Assembly (NCBI GenBank): GCA_016766635.1
Contig: CP068473.1
Location: 124,001 to 188,000, forward strand
Length of the DNA stretch: 64,000 nucleotides
DNA from: Candidatus Xiphinematobacter sp.
GTDB lineage: Bacteria > Verrucomicrobiota > Verrucomicrobiia > Chthoniobacterales > Xiphinematobacteraceae
Direction of reading: 5' to 3'
The notes beneath the pieces were generated by a model. The model was not told where the DNA came from, ran no database searches, and saw only the letters and a program-made list of their open reading frames with translations. Positions within the stretch are counted from its first letter, which is position 1. Every line of letters starts with the position of its first letter. Made by a program: the position numbers and the translations under genes. Positions 35,733 through 45,115 of the stretch are shown piece by piece.

Positions 35733-36152
35733 TCAGTTGAGGACAAGGCGCACCTTGTCCAGCACGCCATTAACGAAACGACCGGATTCTTCTGTGCTAT
35801 ACTTCTTCGCAATTTCGATCGCTTCGTTAATGGAGACAACCGACGGAATCTCAGGGCATTCCAGCATCTCATAGATGGCTATGCGGAGGATGTTGCGATC
35901 AACGGAAGAAATGCGTGTTAGTCTATAGTTTTGCGTATGTGATTGAATCATGCGGTCAATGTAGTCTCTATGGTGCGAGGCTCCTCGTATAAGAATTTCA
36001 GAGAAGCGACGGGCGCTAGGACTTAGGCCCCGAAGTGTATAGAACTCTGGCAAATTTGACACAGTGGTATCCGGGTTAAGATCCTGTTGATACAGAAACT
36101 GGACAGCAGCTTCTCGTCCTTCTCTTCTGGCCCCTATGGGCTTGTATGGCAT
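35733..36152 (-). CDS. nusB: Transcription antitermination protein NusB
   Basis: 139 residues from the chosen ATG (36152), with ARREGREAAVQFLYQQD at the N-terminus and RISSVDRNILRIAIYEML, SVVSINEAIEIAKKYS and GRFVNGVLDKV later, all NusB landmarks. NusB with S10 binds boxA and supports rRNA antitermination. It starts one base after the ribH stop; ribH-nusB pairing is common in bacteria. The frame is open 20 codons upstream inside ribH. Confidence 0.95.
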   Translation of the reverse strand: MPYKPIGARREGREAAVQFLYQQDLNPDTTVSNLPEFYTLRGLSPSARRFSEILIRGASHHRDYIDRMIQSHTQNYRLTRISSVDRNILRIAIYEMLECPEIPSVVSINEAIEIAKKYSTEESGRFVNGVLDKVRLVLN

Positions 36153-36153
36153 A

Positions 36154-36609
36154 TCAAAGGTTTGCCACAATGCGTACCATTTCCACAGCGACCTGGGCAG
36201 CTTCTGAGCCACGATTATATTGCCCTCCGCACACGCGTCGACGAGCCTGCTCCTCGTTATCTACGAGAAGAACCTCGTGAATAATGGGAATAGAAAATTC
36301 TAGGGCAATCTGCATGAGTGCCTCTGTCACCACGGTACCAATGAGATCACCATGTGCAGTTTCCCCTCGGATAATCACCCCTAGTGCAATGATGGCTCCA
36401 TAATATCTCTTCTGAGCAAGCTTCTTAACAATAAGAGGAACCTCAAAAGCCCCAGGCACCGAAAAACATCTTACCTCTATTCCCAAATCCGAGCGGTTCA
36501 GCTCCCTGCAAGCAGAGTCCACCAAAGCCCGCGATAACTCTACGTTATACTGGCCAGCCACCACTCCAATCCTAATCTTCTTCTGCAGTCCTCCTTCAGT
36601 GTACATCAC
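36154..36609 (-). CDS. ribH: 6,7-dimethyl-8-ribityllumazine synthase
   Basis: 151 residues. It condenses the RibBA-made butanone phosphate with the pyrimidine to give lumazine, the last step but one of riboflavin synthesis. Seen: VVAGQYN near 17, the VPGAFEVPL loop near 51, GVIIRGETAHGD near 77 with the catalytic His, and NRGSEAA near 130. The common PIxxGVLT segment reads PIIHEVLLVD. It lies between ribBA and nusB on the same strand. Confidence 0.95.
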   Translation of the reverse strand: MMYTEGGLQKKIRIGVVAGQYNVELSRALVDSACRELNRSDLGIEVRCFSVPGAFEVPLIVKKLAQKRYYGAIIALGVIIRGETAHGDLIGTVVTEALMQIALEFSIPIIHEVLLVDNEEQARRRVCGGQYNRGSEAAQVAVEMVRIVANL

Positions 36610-36685
36610 GCAGCATTCTTATCGTAGCATTGCTCCAAAATCTGAAAGAGAAGAGTTTGGCCAGTGCTTTATGACAAGCATTGGC

Positions 36686-37891
36686 CTATAGGCAGTGTCC
36701 CATTTTCGTTTTCTTAGTAGCCATATACTTAGCATTATACGGATTGGGAGAGATCTTTAGGGGAACTTGCTCCACAATTTCCAAGTTGTAACCCTGCAAA
36801 CCTACCACTTTTCTGGGATTATTGGTCAGGAGTCGAATCTTGTCGACACCAAGATCACTAAGCATCTGTGCTCCAAGGCCATACTCTCTGGAGTCCATTG
36901 GGAGGCCCAGGTGTTCGTTAGCCTCTACCGTGTCCAGCCCATTTTCCTGCAATCTGTAGGCAAGAATTTTGGATGCTAAGCCAATCCCACGGCCTTCCTG
37001 TCGCATGTAAACGAGTACCCCTCTCTTTTCTAGGGAGATTCTCTTCAACGCAGCGTGCAACTGACCGCCACAATCACAGCGCTTAGAAGCAAAAACATCA
37101 CCAGTCAAACATTCACTGTGGACACGAACTAAGGTAGGTTCACCCGAGATAAGAGTTCCTCTTACTAGAGCAAGATGGCACTTATTATCCACCTTGGAAC
37201 GGTAGAGGTAGAGCTGGAATTTCCCATAGTCCGTTGGCAAAGAAACAATCTCACATCGCTCGACGAGCTTTTCACTTTTTCGGCGAAAAGCAATAAGATC
37301 CCGGATGGTACAGAGCTTGAGTTTGTGCCTTTTGCAAAATTGAAGCAGGTCCGGTAAACGCGCCAAGCTGCCATCCTCATTGAGGATCTCACAGAGCACT
37401 CCTGAGGGATCAAGGCCTGCTAATCGAGCAAGATCTATTGCTGCTTCTGTGTGGCCGGCACGCTGTAAAACACCTCCCTCCCTTGCTTGTAGGGGAAAGA
37501 TGTGCCCTGGTTGGACCAGGGACTTGCATTTTGATTGAGAACTGGCAAGCACTCGGATAGTTTTTGCTCGATCGTGGACGCTGATGCCTGTCGTAATCCC
37601 ACAACTAGCATCGACAGAAACCGTAAAATCAGTCTGGTGGGCTTCATGATTGTTTTCTACCATGCGGGGAAGTTCGAGTTGTCGTGCCCGGCTTGGCAGT
37701 ATGGGGACACATATAAGCCCGCGGCCGAACTGTGTCATAAAGTTTACTGCGGTAGGGGATACCTTTTCTGCGGCCATGATTAAATCCCCCTCGTTCTCGC
37801 GATCTGCGTCGTCCGTTACTACCACCATGCGTCCCTCACGGATATCTTCAATAACTGCAAGAATAGAGTCGCACCTTCCTTCTTCCACCAT
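36686..37891 (-). CDS. ribBA: Bifunctional 3,4-dihydroxy-2-butanone-4-phosphate synthase / GTP cyclohydrolase II
   Basis: About 401 residues. The RibB half has VTDDADRENEGDL (metal and substrate binding) and GHTEAAIDLARLAG; the RibA half has the zinc site HSECLTGDVFASKRCDCG with three Cys, the RQEGRGIGL catalytic loop and NEHLGLPMDSREYG. It feeds both branches of riboflavin synthesis. The frame is open back to 37972; the Met at 37891 is closest to the usual start. Even so, the 5' end overlaps the end of the ctp gene by at least 44 nt. Confidence 0.93.
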   Translation of the reverse strand: MVEEGRCDSILAVIEDIREGRMVVVTDDADRENEGDLIMAAEKVSPTAVNFMTQFGRGLICVPILPSRARQLELPRMVENNHEAHQTDFTVSVDASCGITTGISVHDRAKTIRVLASSQSKCKSLVQPGHIFPLQAREGGVLQRAGHTEAAIDLARLAGLDPSGVLCEILNEDGSLARLPDLLQFCKRHKLKLCTIRDLIAFRRKSEKLVERCEIVSLPTDYGKFQLYLYRSKVDNKCHLALVRGTLISGEPTLVRVHSECLTGDVFASKRCDCGGQLHAALKRISLEKRGVLVYMRQEGRGIGLASKILAYRLQENGLDTVEANEHLGLPMDSREYGLGAQMLSDLGVDKIRLLTNNPRKVVGLQGYNLEIVEQVPLKISPNPYNAKYMATKKTKMGHCL

Positions 37892-40409
37892 TTTGGAAGG
37901 AATACGTAGTTTGCTTGCTGACATAGAGACGGAGTTGGAGCTTGAAATCACCTGAGCGAGTAGACCCATCACAATGTTGATGCAATGTCGGCGCCTGGGA
38001 TTTTCTCGTCTCAGCGCCGAGATGGACTAAATCCTGAGCAATACGTAGGGTCTCAGTTTTTATCGGATCTTCCTCTAACTTGGAGAGGGAGGTAACCCTT
38101 CCGTCTAAGGGATCGGGATGCCTTTTTGCCTCTCGAGATTTTTGACCATATCGGATTGGCTTAAGTTGAGGGTGGTGTACGTTGTCCAGCGTGACGCTGT
38201 ATGCTTTCATCTTGATTCTGGGTCCCAGTAAAGCCAGTTCCCTTACGAGTCGGGTTTCCCGGGCCCTCAACTCCTCGATCTCAGCTCTCCGCACCTCCTC
38301 ATTGAGGGAAACCGTGTTTTCATCTAAACGCTTATGGACACGTGCCATTTCTTCTCGAATATAGACAAACTCAGGATCTGAAGCAACCCGAGCACTGGAG
38401 CGCCTACGTAGCTGATCCAAAAAGAGGCTTCCCGAAAAACGCCGGAATGGCACCGGGGACACTTCATCATAAGGAAGGGCGTTTGGCAAAGCCGTTTCTC
38501 CAATTTTTGGATGGTCGAGTAGTGAGGGCAAAACAATATCGGATTCTACGCCCCTGAGCTGTGTAGACCCCCCCTTGATCCGATAGAACTTTTGGATGGT
38601 GAGCTTGAGGCTACCAGCATCCGCAGCAGCCAGGCTAAAAAAAGGCATGAACCGACCGACGTCCAGTACCGTTTGCACTGTTCCTTTGCTGAAGGTGCGA
38701 GAATCCCCCACGATAACCGCACGTCCGTAATCCTGTAGAGCGGCAGCAAAGATCTCGCTTGCAGAAGCGCTTAAGTGGTTTACAAGCACAACGAGCGGGC
38801 CTCTATAGATGTGTCCGGCATCCTCACAACAGGATATAGAGATCCTCCCCATACTGTCCTTTATCTGCAGCACAGGCCCACGGGGTATAAAAAATCCAGT
38901 AAGGTTGATGGCTTCCTGTAGCGAACCACCTCCATTTCTCCGTAGGTCTACAATAAGCCCCTGAATGCCTTCTTTCTCAAGTCGTCTAAGTAGCATGGAA
39001 ACATCTCGTGTTGTGTTTGGGCGAGAGCCAGCAACTCGGACTCGGGAATCAATGTCAGCATAGAAAGATGGTAGCATAATCCACCCAATACGCGTGATAC
39101 TACCGTTTGTCTGCTCAAGGTCGATGACTTCTGCTCTCGCCTGCTGATCCTTCAACCTGACCTCGTCACGTGTAATGACAATTAACCGACGCTCAGAACT
39201 ATCTAGTGAATCCCCAGGAACCACGAGAAGGCGGACCAGCGTTCCCTTCTTTCCCCGAATACGTTCCACTACCCTTTCTAAGTTTGTATTGACCATATCC
39301 TCAAAAGGGGTATTTCCTTGCGCAACTCCGACGATACAATCGTTCACTTTTAGCCGTCCGTCTCTGTCTGCGGGACCTCCTGGGAGGATGTCCACAACCC
39401 GAGCATAGCCATCAGCGTCTTGCAACACGGCGCCGATTCCCACCAAGGAGAGTCTCATCGAGATGGCAAAGTTCTCCATCTTTTGTGGACTGAGGTAATC
39501 CGAGTGCGGGTCATAACTTTGGGAAAGAGCAGAAAGAAACTTAGCTACCACGCCAAAACTCTCCTCATGCTTTAAGGTACGGAGAATATTGTCAAGGCGG
39601 CGCGCCACTATTTCCTCTGCTGTCTTAGCTTTCTGAGACAGCCCTTTTAAGGGAGAGGAGCTATTAATATGGGAAAATGTACTGGGGAATCTGCCTCCTG
39701 AGGTGTTACGCGCAGAATTTCGCTTGGTAGCAGAAAGGGGGGCGGTCCTATGATCCCCGTTCTGTTGAACTGACTTGTTAATGGAAGCATCCACCAGTCG
39801 CTCCTGAAGGATTTGAGCCCGGAGCCAGTTTTTCCAAAGGTTATCGGCTTCAGTCTCATGTCTGGGCCAGGTAGATTTTTCGCGATTGAGAGCGATAGTC
39901 TCATTGCTGGAAAGATGGAGGGCCTGTTTAAGAAAGATTTTATTTCTTGCAACACGATTCTCTACACGCTGCTTGTAGACAGCATAAATTCCACGAGCCG
40001 GGGTTAAGTCTCCATGTAAGATAGAGTTTTTTAGTGTGGGAAGGTATTTCCCATAGAAAGAGTCGATATCCCCCCTCAGAAGGTAAAGACGATTGGGGTC
40101 TAGGAGACGTAAGTAGCTTTCCAAAGTTTGCTGTGCCTTCGTCGAATCTAATTTCTGGCGTGTATAGTGTCCTTGTTCCAGAATACGAGCCACAGACATT
40201 TCTACCTGACCAGGATCTAAAGAGGAATCAGCACGAACTTTTGGAGCAAGAAGTGTTACTTCAGCTGCTACCCTCTCGACAACGTGCCCAAAACGGGTTC
40301 CCGTGGGCTTTTTTACTTGACCCCCAGACCCCATAGAGCCTATTAGGATGGCCGCAATTCCCAGTGTTGCTCCTAAGCAAGCAGTCCTTAGAATTGTTAA
40401 ATGTTGCAT
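37848..40409 (-). CDS. ctp: Carboxy-terminal (tail-specific) processing protease, S41 family
   Basis: 853 residues, large as for Prc/Tsp with N- and C-terminal helical domains. A signal-like helix starts the protein; DUF3340-like N-terminal domain (LRLLDPNRLYL), a PDZ domain (VVDILPGGPADRDGRLKVND near 338), the S41 core with LIVDLRRNGGGSL, the catalytic Ser in SASASEIFAAAL and the catalytic Lys in TFSKGTVQ (family usually TFGKGTVQ), then a C-terminal DUF3340-like part. It trims periplasmic proteins. The last ~45 residues (after ETLRIAQDLVHLG) look non-homologous and run into ribBA, so the natural stop may have been lost. Confidence 0.9.
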   Translation of the reverse strand: MQHLTILRTACLGATLGIAAILIGSMGSGGQVKKPTGTRFGHVVERVAAEVTLLAPKVRADSSLDPGQVEMSVARILEQGHYTRQKLDSTKAQQTLESYLRLLDPNRLYLLRGDIDSFYGKYLPTLKNSILHGDLTPARGIYAVYKQRVENRVARNKIFLKQALHLSSNETIALNREKSTWPRHETEADNLWKNWLRAQILQERLVDASINKSVQQNGDHRTAPLSATKRNSARNTSGGRFPSTFSHINSSSPLKGLSQKAKTAEEIVARRLDNILRTLKHEESFGVVAKFLSALSQSYDPHSDYLSPQKMENFAISMRLSLVGIGAVLQDADGYARVVDILPGGPADRDGRLKVNDCIVGVAQGNTPFEDMVNTNLERVVERIRGKKGTLVRLLVVPGDSLDSSERRLIVITRDEVRLKDQQARAEVIDLEQTNGSITRIGWIMLPSFYADIDSRVRVAGSRPNTTRDVSMLLRRLEKEGIQGLIVDLRRNGGGSLQEAINLTGFFIPRGPVLQIKDSMGRISISCCEDAGHIYRGPLVVLVNHLSASASEIFAAALQDYGRAVIVGDSRTFSKGTVQTVLDVGRFMPFFSLAAADAGSLKLTIQKFYRIKGGSTQLRGVESDIVLPSLLDHPKIGETALPNALPYDEVSPVPFRRFSGSLFLDQLRRRSSARVASDPEFVYIREEMARVHKRLDENTVSLNEEVRRAEIEELRARETRLVRELALLGPRIKMKAYSVTLDNVHHPQLKPIRYGQKSREAKRHPDPLDGRVTSLSKLEEDPIKTETLRIAQDLVHLGAETRKSQAPTLHQHCDGSTRSGDFKLQLRLYVSKQTTYSFQNGGRRKVRLYSCSY

Positions 40410-40564
40410 CCTTCTTCCGCGAGAAAGCAGAGCAGCAGAAAAGGTAGCCTCCGCTCAAGGTAATAAAAAGGCCGAACAAAAGTATATTGAGATGTATGCC
40501 TTATGGGCCTGCATGTAGCGTTTGTTTCCTTGTTTGGTTTTTCACGCCAGGCTTTTAAATCCTC

Positions 40565-41182
40565 ATGATCACTCCATTCAAGAAATTTACCGGCGGCCCC
40601 TTAGGAACCAATGCTTACTACGTAGAAGCACCAGGGGGTAGTATCTTGTTTGACGCACCGGAGGGGGCTGATCGCCACTTTGCATCGGAGCGCATTGATC
40701 TACTCCTCCTAACCCATGGCCACTTTGATCATACAGCAGATGCTGCCTCCATTCGCCGAAGGCATCATTGCCGAGTTGGTATTCATGCAGAGAGCGCACC
40801 TATGCTTTCCCAACCCGGATTTTTCAAGGACTGGGAGTCCGCCGTAGAGATTGAAGCAATACAACCCGACTTTTTCGTTGAGGAGGCAACTCGAACAAGT
40901 TTCCTCGGTCTAGATTTTCAGATCTTCCTTATACCCGGACATTGTCCTGGCAGTCTCTGCTTCTTAGTTCAACCGGGTGGCCCCCTTTTTTGTGGTGACG
41001 TATTATTTCGAGGAGGAGTGGGACGTTGGGATCTCCCAGGAGGCAATCGAGGTGTCCTTCTAGAGGGAATACACCGCCAGCTCGTTACGCTGCCCGAGGG
41101 AGTCACTGTATATTCAGGCCACGGCCCTCCCACGACCATTGGATATGAAAAGAACCACAATCCCCTTCTAAGGGCTGTATAA
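40565..41182 (+). CDS. MBL-fold metallohydrolase, glyoxalase II-like
   Basis: 205 residues of the short YcbL/glyoxalase II-like type. Ligand motif LLTHGHFDHTADA near residue 49, further His in IPGHCPGSLCF near 122, Asp in FCGDVLFRGGVGRWD near 139, and a final YSGHGPPT. Possibly a thioesterase (S-lactoylglutathione-type). It is divergent from ctp with 155 bp between. Substrate not determined. Confidence 0.88.
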   Translation: MITPFKKFTGGPLGTNAYYVEAPGGSILFDAPEGADRHFASERIDLLLLTHGHFDHTADAASIRRRHHCRVGIHAESAPMLSQPGFFKDWESAVEIEAIQPDFFVEEATRTSFLGLDFQIFLIPGHCPGSLCFLVQPGGPLFCGDVLFRGGVGRWDLPGGNRGVLLEGIHRQLVTLPEGVTVYSGHGPPTTIGYEKNHNPLLRAV

Positions 41183-41563
41183 ATGGCATATTTGCGTGTG
41201 TATTCTTCTATTAGAGAGGTGCCTCATTGTTGGGGTTAATGGGAAGGATGTGTGGGCAAAGCATCGGATGGTGCGCATAGTTCATCTTGTACCTGTCACA
41301 TCTTTTCTTTGCCAGTGGAAGAGAGGAGTATAGCCGTTCTGTAGAAACATCCTATCAGAGCACTCACGCTCTAGAGTATAGTAGCAAGAGGGCTGCTTCC
41401 CATGTGAGCATCAGGTTCAGCGTGATGTTAATCGCCTCTCATAGAAAAATTCTCGGCCCATACTGCCCGCAGAGGATTCTATAGAAAGAATGAGAAGCAA
41501 TTAGGGTTAAAGCCTCGCTTACCAAGCCCCTTGTCCAACAACTTGGTTGTGTAAAACTGATCA
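41183..41563. other. Intergenic region, nothing recognised
   Basis: 380 bases between the MBL gene and the DUF4912 gene. A 65-codon frame at 41287 has no protein-like features. A promoter for the DUF4912 gene should lie here, but none is convincing by eye. Confidence 0.5.
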
Positions 41564-42775
41564 ATGAGTGCCAGTGATAATAATGATGTACAAAGCCTCT
41601 CAGTAGAGCTTCCTAACTTTTATGGGAGCAATGCGATTTTTTCGATCGCACAATCCATGCACTGTCTTTTCACCTATTGGGATATCGACACTGATCAATG
41701 CTGGAACGGTCCTCTCTTTGTTCGCTGTATAGCGGAGAGGGGTGGCGTTGAGTCCGAAATAAGGGTTAAGTCTGGGATGCGAAGCTGTCACATTCCTGTC
41801 CTTCGAATCGGTGCCATCTATTTTATAGAGTTGGGTTATTACGTGAAAAACCAATGGAGTATTGTCGTGCGCTCTTCTGCTACTCAACTTCCATCCAACC
41901 AGCCCTCTTCTTCCAATAGTTTTGACTATGCTACCCTTCCCCTGTGCATAAGTTTTAGACAACTTCTAATATGTATTCAGGGTGCTGTTCTTTCTAGAGA
42001 GGGCCCTGTCAAAACCCTGGCAAGGCTTCAGAGGGAGGGCCTGTTTCAGCTCAGTAACGTTGGCCATGCCCTCCTCTCGGAGAACGAGCGGACGATCCTA
42101 GAGGCTGTTCTAGGCAGAGATGTTCTTAATTTGCTCTCCCTCTCCTGTCCTAGAACGGACGCCATAGAACTGCGTCTTAGAGCTCGGCAATGTTTGGAGC
42201 AACATCTAAATGTCCTTAGTACGAGAGAAACACCCCCAGAATGGGGAACCAAGGAAAGCGGCTTGTTTGCAGCTCTAATAGCTCTCCTTAGTACTGACAT
42301 TCCCCTATGGAGCAGCAGCAGTCCCCTTACCAATTGGCTACGAGCCTCCATAGGCAGACGAGGGTTCGATGAACCGCTTGCCAGTTGGGACGCTTCCCCA
42401 GCCTCCAGTTGGGATGATATTCCTGCCGAAGAAGAGGGAGGGGAGTTTTTTCTCCACGTCGATGCAGAAGTGGTCTTTTATGGAACTACCCAGCCCAACT
42501 CATCGGTCATGATCGATTCTAACCCGGTGAAGACTAATCCCGATGGATCCTTTCTTTTTCGTTTTGTTTTTCCAGAAGGGGCCTACGAAGTCCCCATTGT
42601 GGCCACCTCACCAGACGGCCTTGAGACACGGTCAGCTGTCCTGCGCTTCCATCGTTCACAGCCCCCCAGCATCGAAAAGTCTGGAGGAACGCTCTCATCC
42701 GTCAGCTCATCTCCACCCTGTTATAGGGACCAGGAAGAGGGAGAGATGCGAGATCGACAGTCAAGGCTTTGGTGA
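41564..42775 (+). CDS. DUF4912 domain protein, probably linked to glycogen metabolism
   Basis: 403 residues. The N-terminal part matches the DUF4912 pattern: CLFTYWDIDTDQCW near 33 followed by beta strands (ELGYYVKNQWSIVVRSS). A helical middle part leads to a C-terminal beta-sandwich-like repeat (VDAEVVFYGTTQPNSSVMID, PDGSFLFRFVFPEGAYEVPI, TSPDGLETRSAVLRFHR), typical of verrucomicrobial and cyanobacterial DUF4912 proteins that neighbour GH57 branching enzymes. Function is not known; binding of a glucan or of the branching enzyme is a guess. The tail is low-complexity and acidic/basic. Confidence 0.8.
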   Translation: MSASDNNDVQSLSVELPNFYGSNAIFSIAQSMHCLFTYWDIDTDQCWNGPLFVRCIAERGGVESEIRVKSGMRSCHIPVLRIGAIYFIELGYYVKNQWSIVVRSSATQLPSNQPSSSNSFDYATLPLCISFRQLLICIQGAVLSREGPVKTLARLQREGLFQLSNVGHALLSENERTILEAVLGRDVLNLLSLSCPRTDAIELRLRARQCLEQHLNVLSTRETPPEWGTKESGLFAALIALLSTDIPLWSSSSPLTNWLRASIGRRGFDEPLASWDASPASSWDDIPAEEEGGEFFLHVDAEVVFYGTTQPNSSVMIDSNPVKTNPDGSFLFRFVFPEGAYEVPIVATSPDGLETRSAVLRFHRSQPPSIEKSGGTLSSVSSSPPCYRDQEEGEMRDRQSRLW

Positions 42776-42890
42776 TCTATCCTCCGGCTAAGCAGAAGCT
42801 CCACACCCAAAAAAGACCCGCGTCACAAGCAACGGAGCAAGGCACACTTGCACCAGGCAGAATACATGCAGATGCAGAAAAAGACTCCGG

Positions 42891-43094
42891 TTATCTCTCC
42901 TTTTTAAGGAGGGGGAGGCCTGTCTTTTCATTTTCAGAGACGACGTAACCTGCAGGTAGGGCATCCAGCACCCCTTCACCTATGGTGCCAGCAAAATAAT
43001 AGAGGGTGACTTCTTGCCCCCCTTTTAGTTTCTGGACTCTGGCGTGAAGAAAATAGGTCCTACCTGATTTTTTGCTTTGTACGGTATAAGCCAT
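42891..43094 (-). CDS. Small conserved protein of unknown function
   Basis: A 67-residue protein beginning AYTVQSKKSGRTYFLHAR, then QEVTLYYFAGTI and LPAGYVVSENEKTGLPLLKK. The same pattern (SKKSGKTYFLH ... YYFA ... LPxGYxVxExxxTGLPxLKK) is a recognisable family of tiny conserved proteins in several phyla, function unknown. The frame is open 25 codons upstream, but the conserved part starts at the Met used here. It is upstream of nothing on its strand except the spacer before the DUF4912 gene. Confidence 0.75.
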   Translation of the reverse strand: MAYTVQSKKSGRTYFLHARVQKLKGGQEVTLYYFAGTIGEGVLDALPAGYVVSENEKTGLPLLKKER

Positions 43095-43209
43095 GGAGGG
43101 TTTTTTGGTTATAGGTTCGACGAAACACCCCCTTGCGGGACCCGTGCGTGATCCGTAGGAAGCGCCCATGTTATCATGCCGTATGATTCATACGGCAGGA
43201 AAGAGAGTA

Positions 43210-43476
43210 TTAAAGAATTCCAGCTGACTGCAAGGCCTTAAACGCACCGTTCTTAGCTACAGTCTTCAGTGCGTTGGCCGTCATCCGCTTTACGCGGACA
43301 AACTTCCCCAATTGCGGAACCCACACTCGCCTGCAACGTAGATTCGGAAAAAACTCTCTGGGGGTCACTGCAGTGACATGCATTCCGATGCCTCCTCGTT
43401 TCTTGGCGAGACCACGTCGATGGATCCTGGTACCATGTGTGGACTTTGCTCCTGTAACGCTACATCTCCTAGCCAT
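43210..43476 (-). CDS. rpmB: 50S ribosomal protein L28
   Basis: 88 residues: MARRCSVTGAKSTHGTRIHR at the start, a loop, FFPNLRCRRVWVPQLGKFVRVK and TANALKTVAKNG, which match L28 (CxxTGK, RRFxPNL, VSxKALKTIxKxG). Only one of the L28 zinc-type Cys positions remains at the N-terminus. It lies just downstream of rph on the same strand. The Met at 43476 is the family start; the frame itself is open to 43551. Confidence 0.92.
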   Translation of the reverse strand: MARRCSVTGAKSTHGTRIHRRGLAKKRGGIGMHVTAVTPREFFPNLRCRRVWVPQLGKFVRVKRMTANALKTVAKNGAFKALQSAGIL

Positions 43477-43547
43477 AATCTTGATCAAAGATGACCCGAT
43501 ACTGCCTCGATTGTTCTCAAGGTCAATAGTTTTTCTCCAAAAGACGT

Positions 43548-44294
43548 TCATTTATACCCAGCGCAAAGTAGAACCTCTTGTTGGAGCTCTAGAATTTTTC
43601 GGATACCACGTTCACCCATCTTTAGAAGGAAATCCAGCTGGGCCTTACTAAGGACGGACCTTTCCCCTGAAACCTGCAGCTCCACGATATCAGAGGAATC
43701 CGTCATGACCAGATTAAGATCTATCTCAGCTCTTCTATCCTCTTCATAGTCTAGATCTAGTAGAGCCTCTCCATCCACTATGCCTAGACTGACGGCAGCC
43801 ACCCTATAAGACATGGGAGAGGCGTTTAGTGACGCTCCCCGAAATAGCCTTCGGATGGCAATGTCGACCGCTACCCAGCTACCAGTAATTGCTGCGGTAC
43901 GGGTACCGCCATCAGCTTGGAGTACATCACAATCGACCCAGAGAGTTCGTGGTCCGAGCATCTCCGTGTTGACAGCAGCACGCAAAGCCCGACCGATGAG
44001 TCTTTGTATCTCAACTCCCCGCCCATCTTGCTTACCGCGAATGGCATCACGCGGCTTACGCATAGTTGTTGAATAGGGGAGCATGGAGTACTCGGCAGTA
44101 ACCCACCCACCAATAATACCCTGTTCTTTTATCCACTTCGGTACCCCACACTCTACAGTAGTTGCACAAATCACCTGCGTATTTCCAAAGGAAACTAGCA
44201 CTGAGCTAACTGCGCTAGGGGCAATATCAATCTGAAATTTAATTTCCCGGAGAGAATCAGCCGATCTTTTTCTAGGCACACAGGGAGTCTGCAT
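43548..44294 (-). CDS. rph: Ribonuclease PH
   Basis: About 248 residues. The phosphorolytic 3'-5' exonuclease trims tRNA precursors. Seen: RKRSADSLREIKF near the start, VLVSFGNTQVIC, WVTAEYSMLPYSTTMR, GRGVEIQRLIGRALRAAV, VDCDVLQADGGTRTAAITG and LDLDYEEDRRAEIDLN, all RNase PH landmarks. The Met at 44294 gives the usual N-terminus; seven codons more are open upstream. rpmB follows 71 bp downstream. Confidence 0.97.
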   Translation of the reverse strand: MQTPCVPRKRSADSLREIKFQIDIAPSAVSSVLVSFGNTQVICATTVECGVPKWIKEQGIIGGWVTAEYSMLPYSTTMRKPRDAIRGKQDGRGVEIQRLIGRALRAAVNTEMLGPRTLWVDCDVLQADGGTRTAAITGSWVAVDIAIRRLFRGASLNASPMSYRVAAVSLGIVDGEALLDLDYEEDRRAEIDLNLVMTDSSDIVELQVSGERSVLSKAQLDFLLKMGERGIRKILELQQEVLLCAGYK

Positions 44295-44413
44295 TCTATA
44301 GATCGGATGTGACAAGTACCATTTTTCTTGTTGCTACAAGCAGTTTCTCATAGCCTAGGGCCGTGTGTTCTTAGCTCTCATAGGGTTCCCGCATCGACAC
44401 AAGCAGCACAGCA

Positions 44414-44487
44414 CGGGCCGTGGCTCAGATTGGTAGAGCACTGCGTTCGGGACGCAGGGGTCGCGGGTTCAAGTCCCGCCGGCCCGA
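44414..44487 (+). tRNA. tRNA-Pro (CGG anticodon)
   Basis: A 74-nt cloverleaf: acceptor CGGGCCG/CGGCCCG, D-stem GCTC/GAGC, anticodon stem CTGCG/CGCAG with loop TTCGGGA (anticodon CGG), T-stem GCGGG/CCCGC with loop TTCAAGT. CCA is not encoded. It is divergent from rph. Confidence 0.96.
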
Positions 44488-45115
44488 GAGAGGATGGGGT
44501 CAGAAGACGCCCAAGGGGATAAAGGGAGGCCTGGGTGCCGTAGAGAACCCTTTAGCCCTCGGTTATCAAAGATCTAAAGATCTGGCTTTGTCTTCGGGAG
44601 GCCCATTACTTTCTGATCAGACCGAAATTGGCCTCTCTTTCTTAAGAGATCCACACGTTCAAATCGCTTGAGAACACTGCGTCTCGCCCTAATGGCGTTT
44701 TTGCTTTTCAGGCTAGGATGTTGGCTCATGGTTTTGATCTACGGCCTTCACATAACTTAACTTCTCACCTCTCTTGTTGGCAATCAACAAACGCTGCTTG
44801 TTACAAAAGTTGTGATTGATGAAGACCTTTCATCAATAGCCAGGGTGGGCAACGTCGCCCCGAGCGGACAAGAAGGCACAGAAGGAACAGAGAAAACCCG
44901 ACCTCCAATAGAGTGCCAGAATCCCACCCAAGATTCAAGAAGCTGTTACCGTTTAGCCCCAGAAAGTCTTCTAGTAGTTTGTGCGAGGGTCCTTTTTGGT
45001 CAACCGCCGTTGGGTGCGCCTCCGTCCGCACAGACGGCGAAAGGACGCATGCCCCAAAGCCACGATTCCAAACAACCCACTAAGCAACAGACGCCAGCTC
45101 TTCAGCTCTTCCTAT
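44488..45115. other. Intergenic region with a perfect 9-bp hairpin
   Basis: About 630 bases between tRNA-Pro and sufT without a convincing gene. ATTGATGAA (44815-44823) and TTCATCAAT (44829-44837) form a perfect 9-bp stem with a GACCT loop; no T-tract follows. Another GC-rich small stem (CCGTC/GACGG) is near 45022-45040. These might be a terminator for sufT read on the minus strand or an unknown RNA. Confidence 0.45.

Noticed and set aside
41287-41484. 65-codon frame in spacer
   Set aside because: No protein-like pattern.
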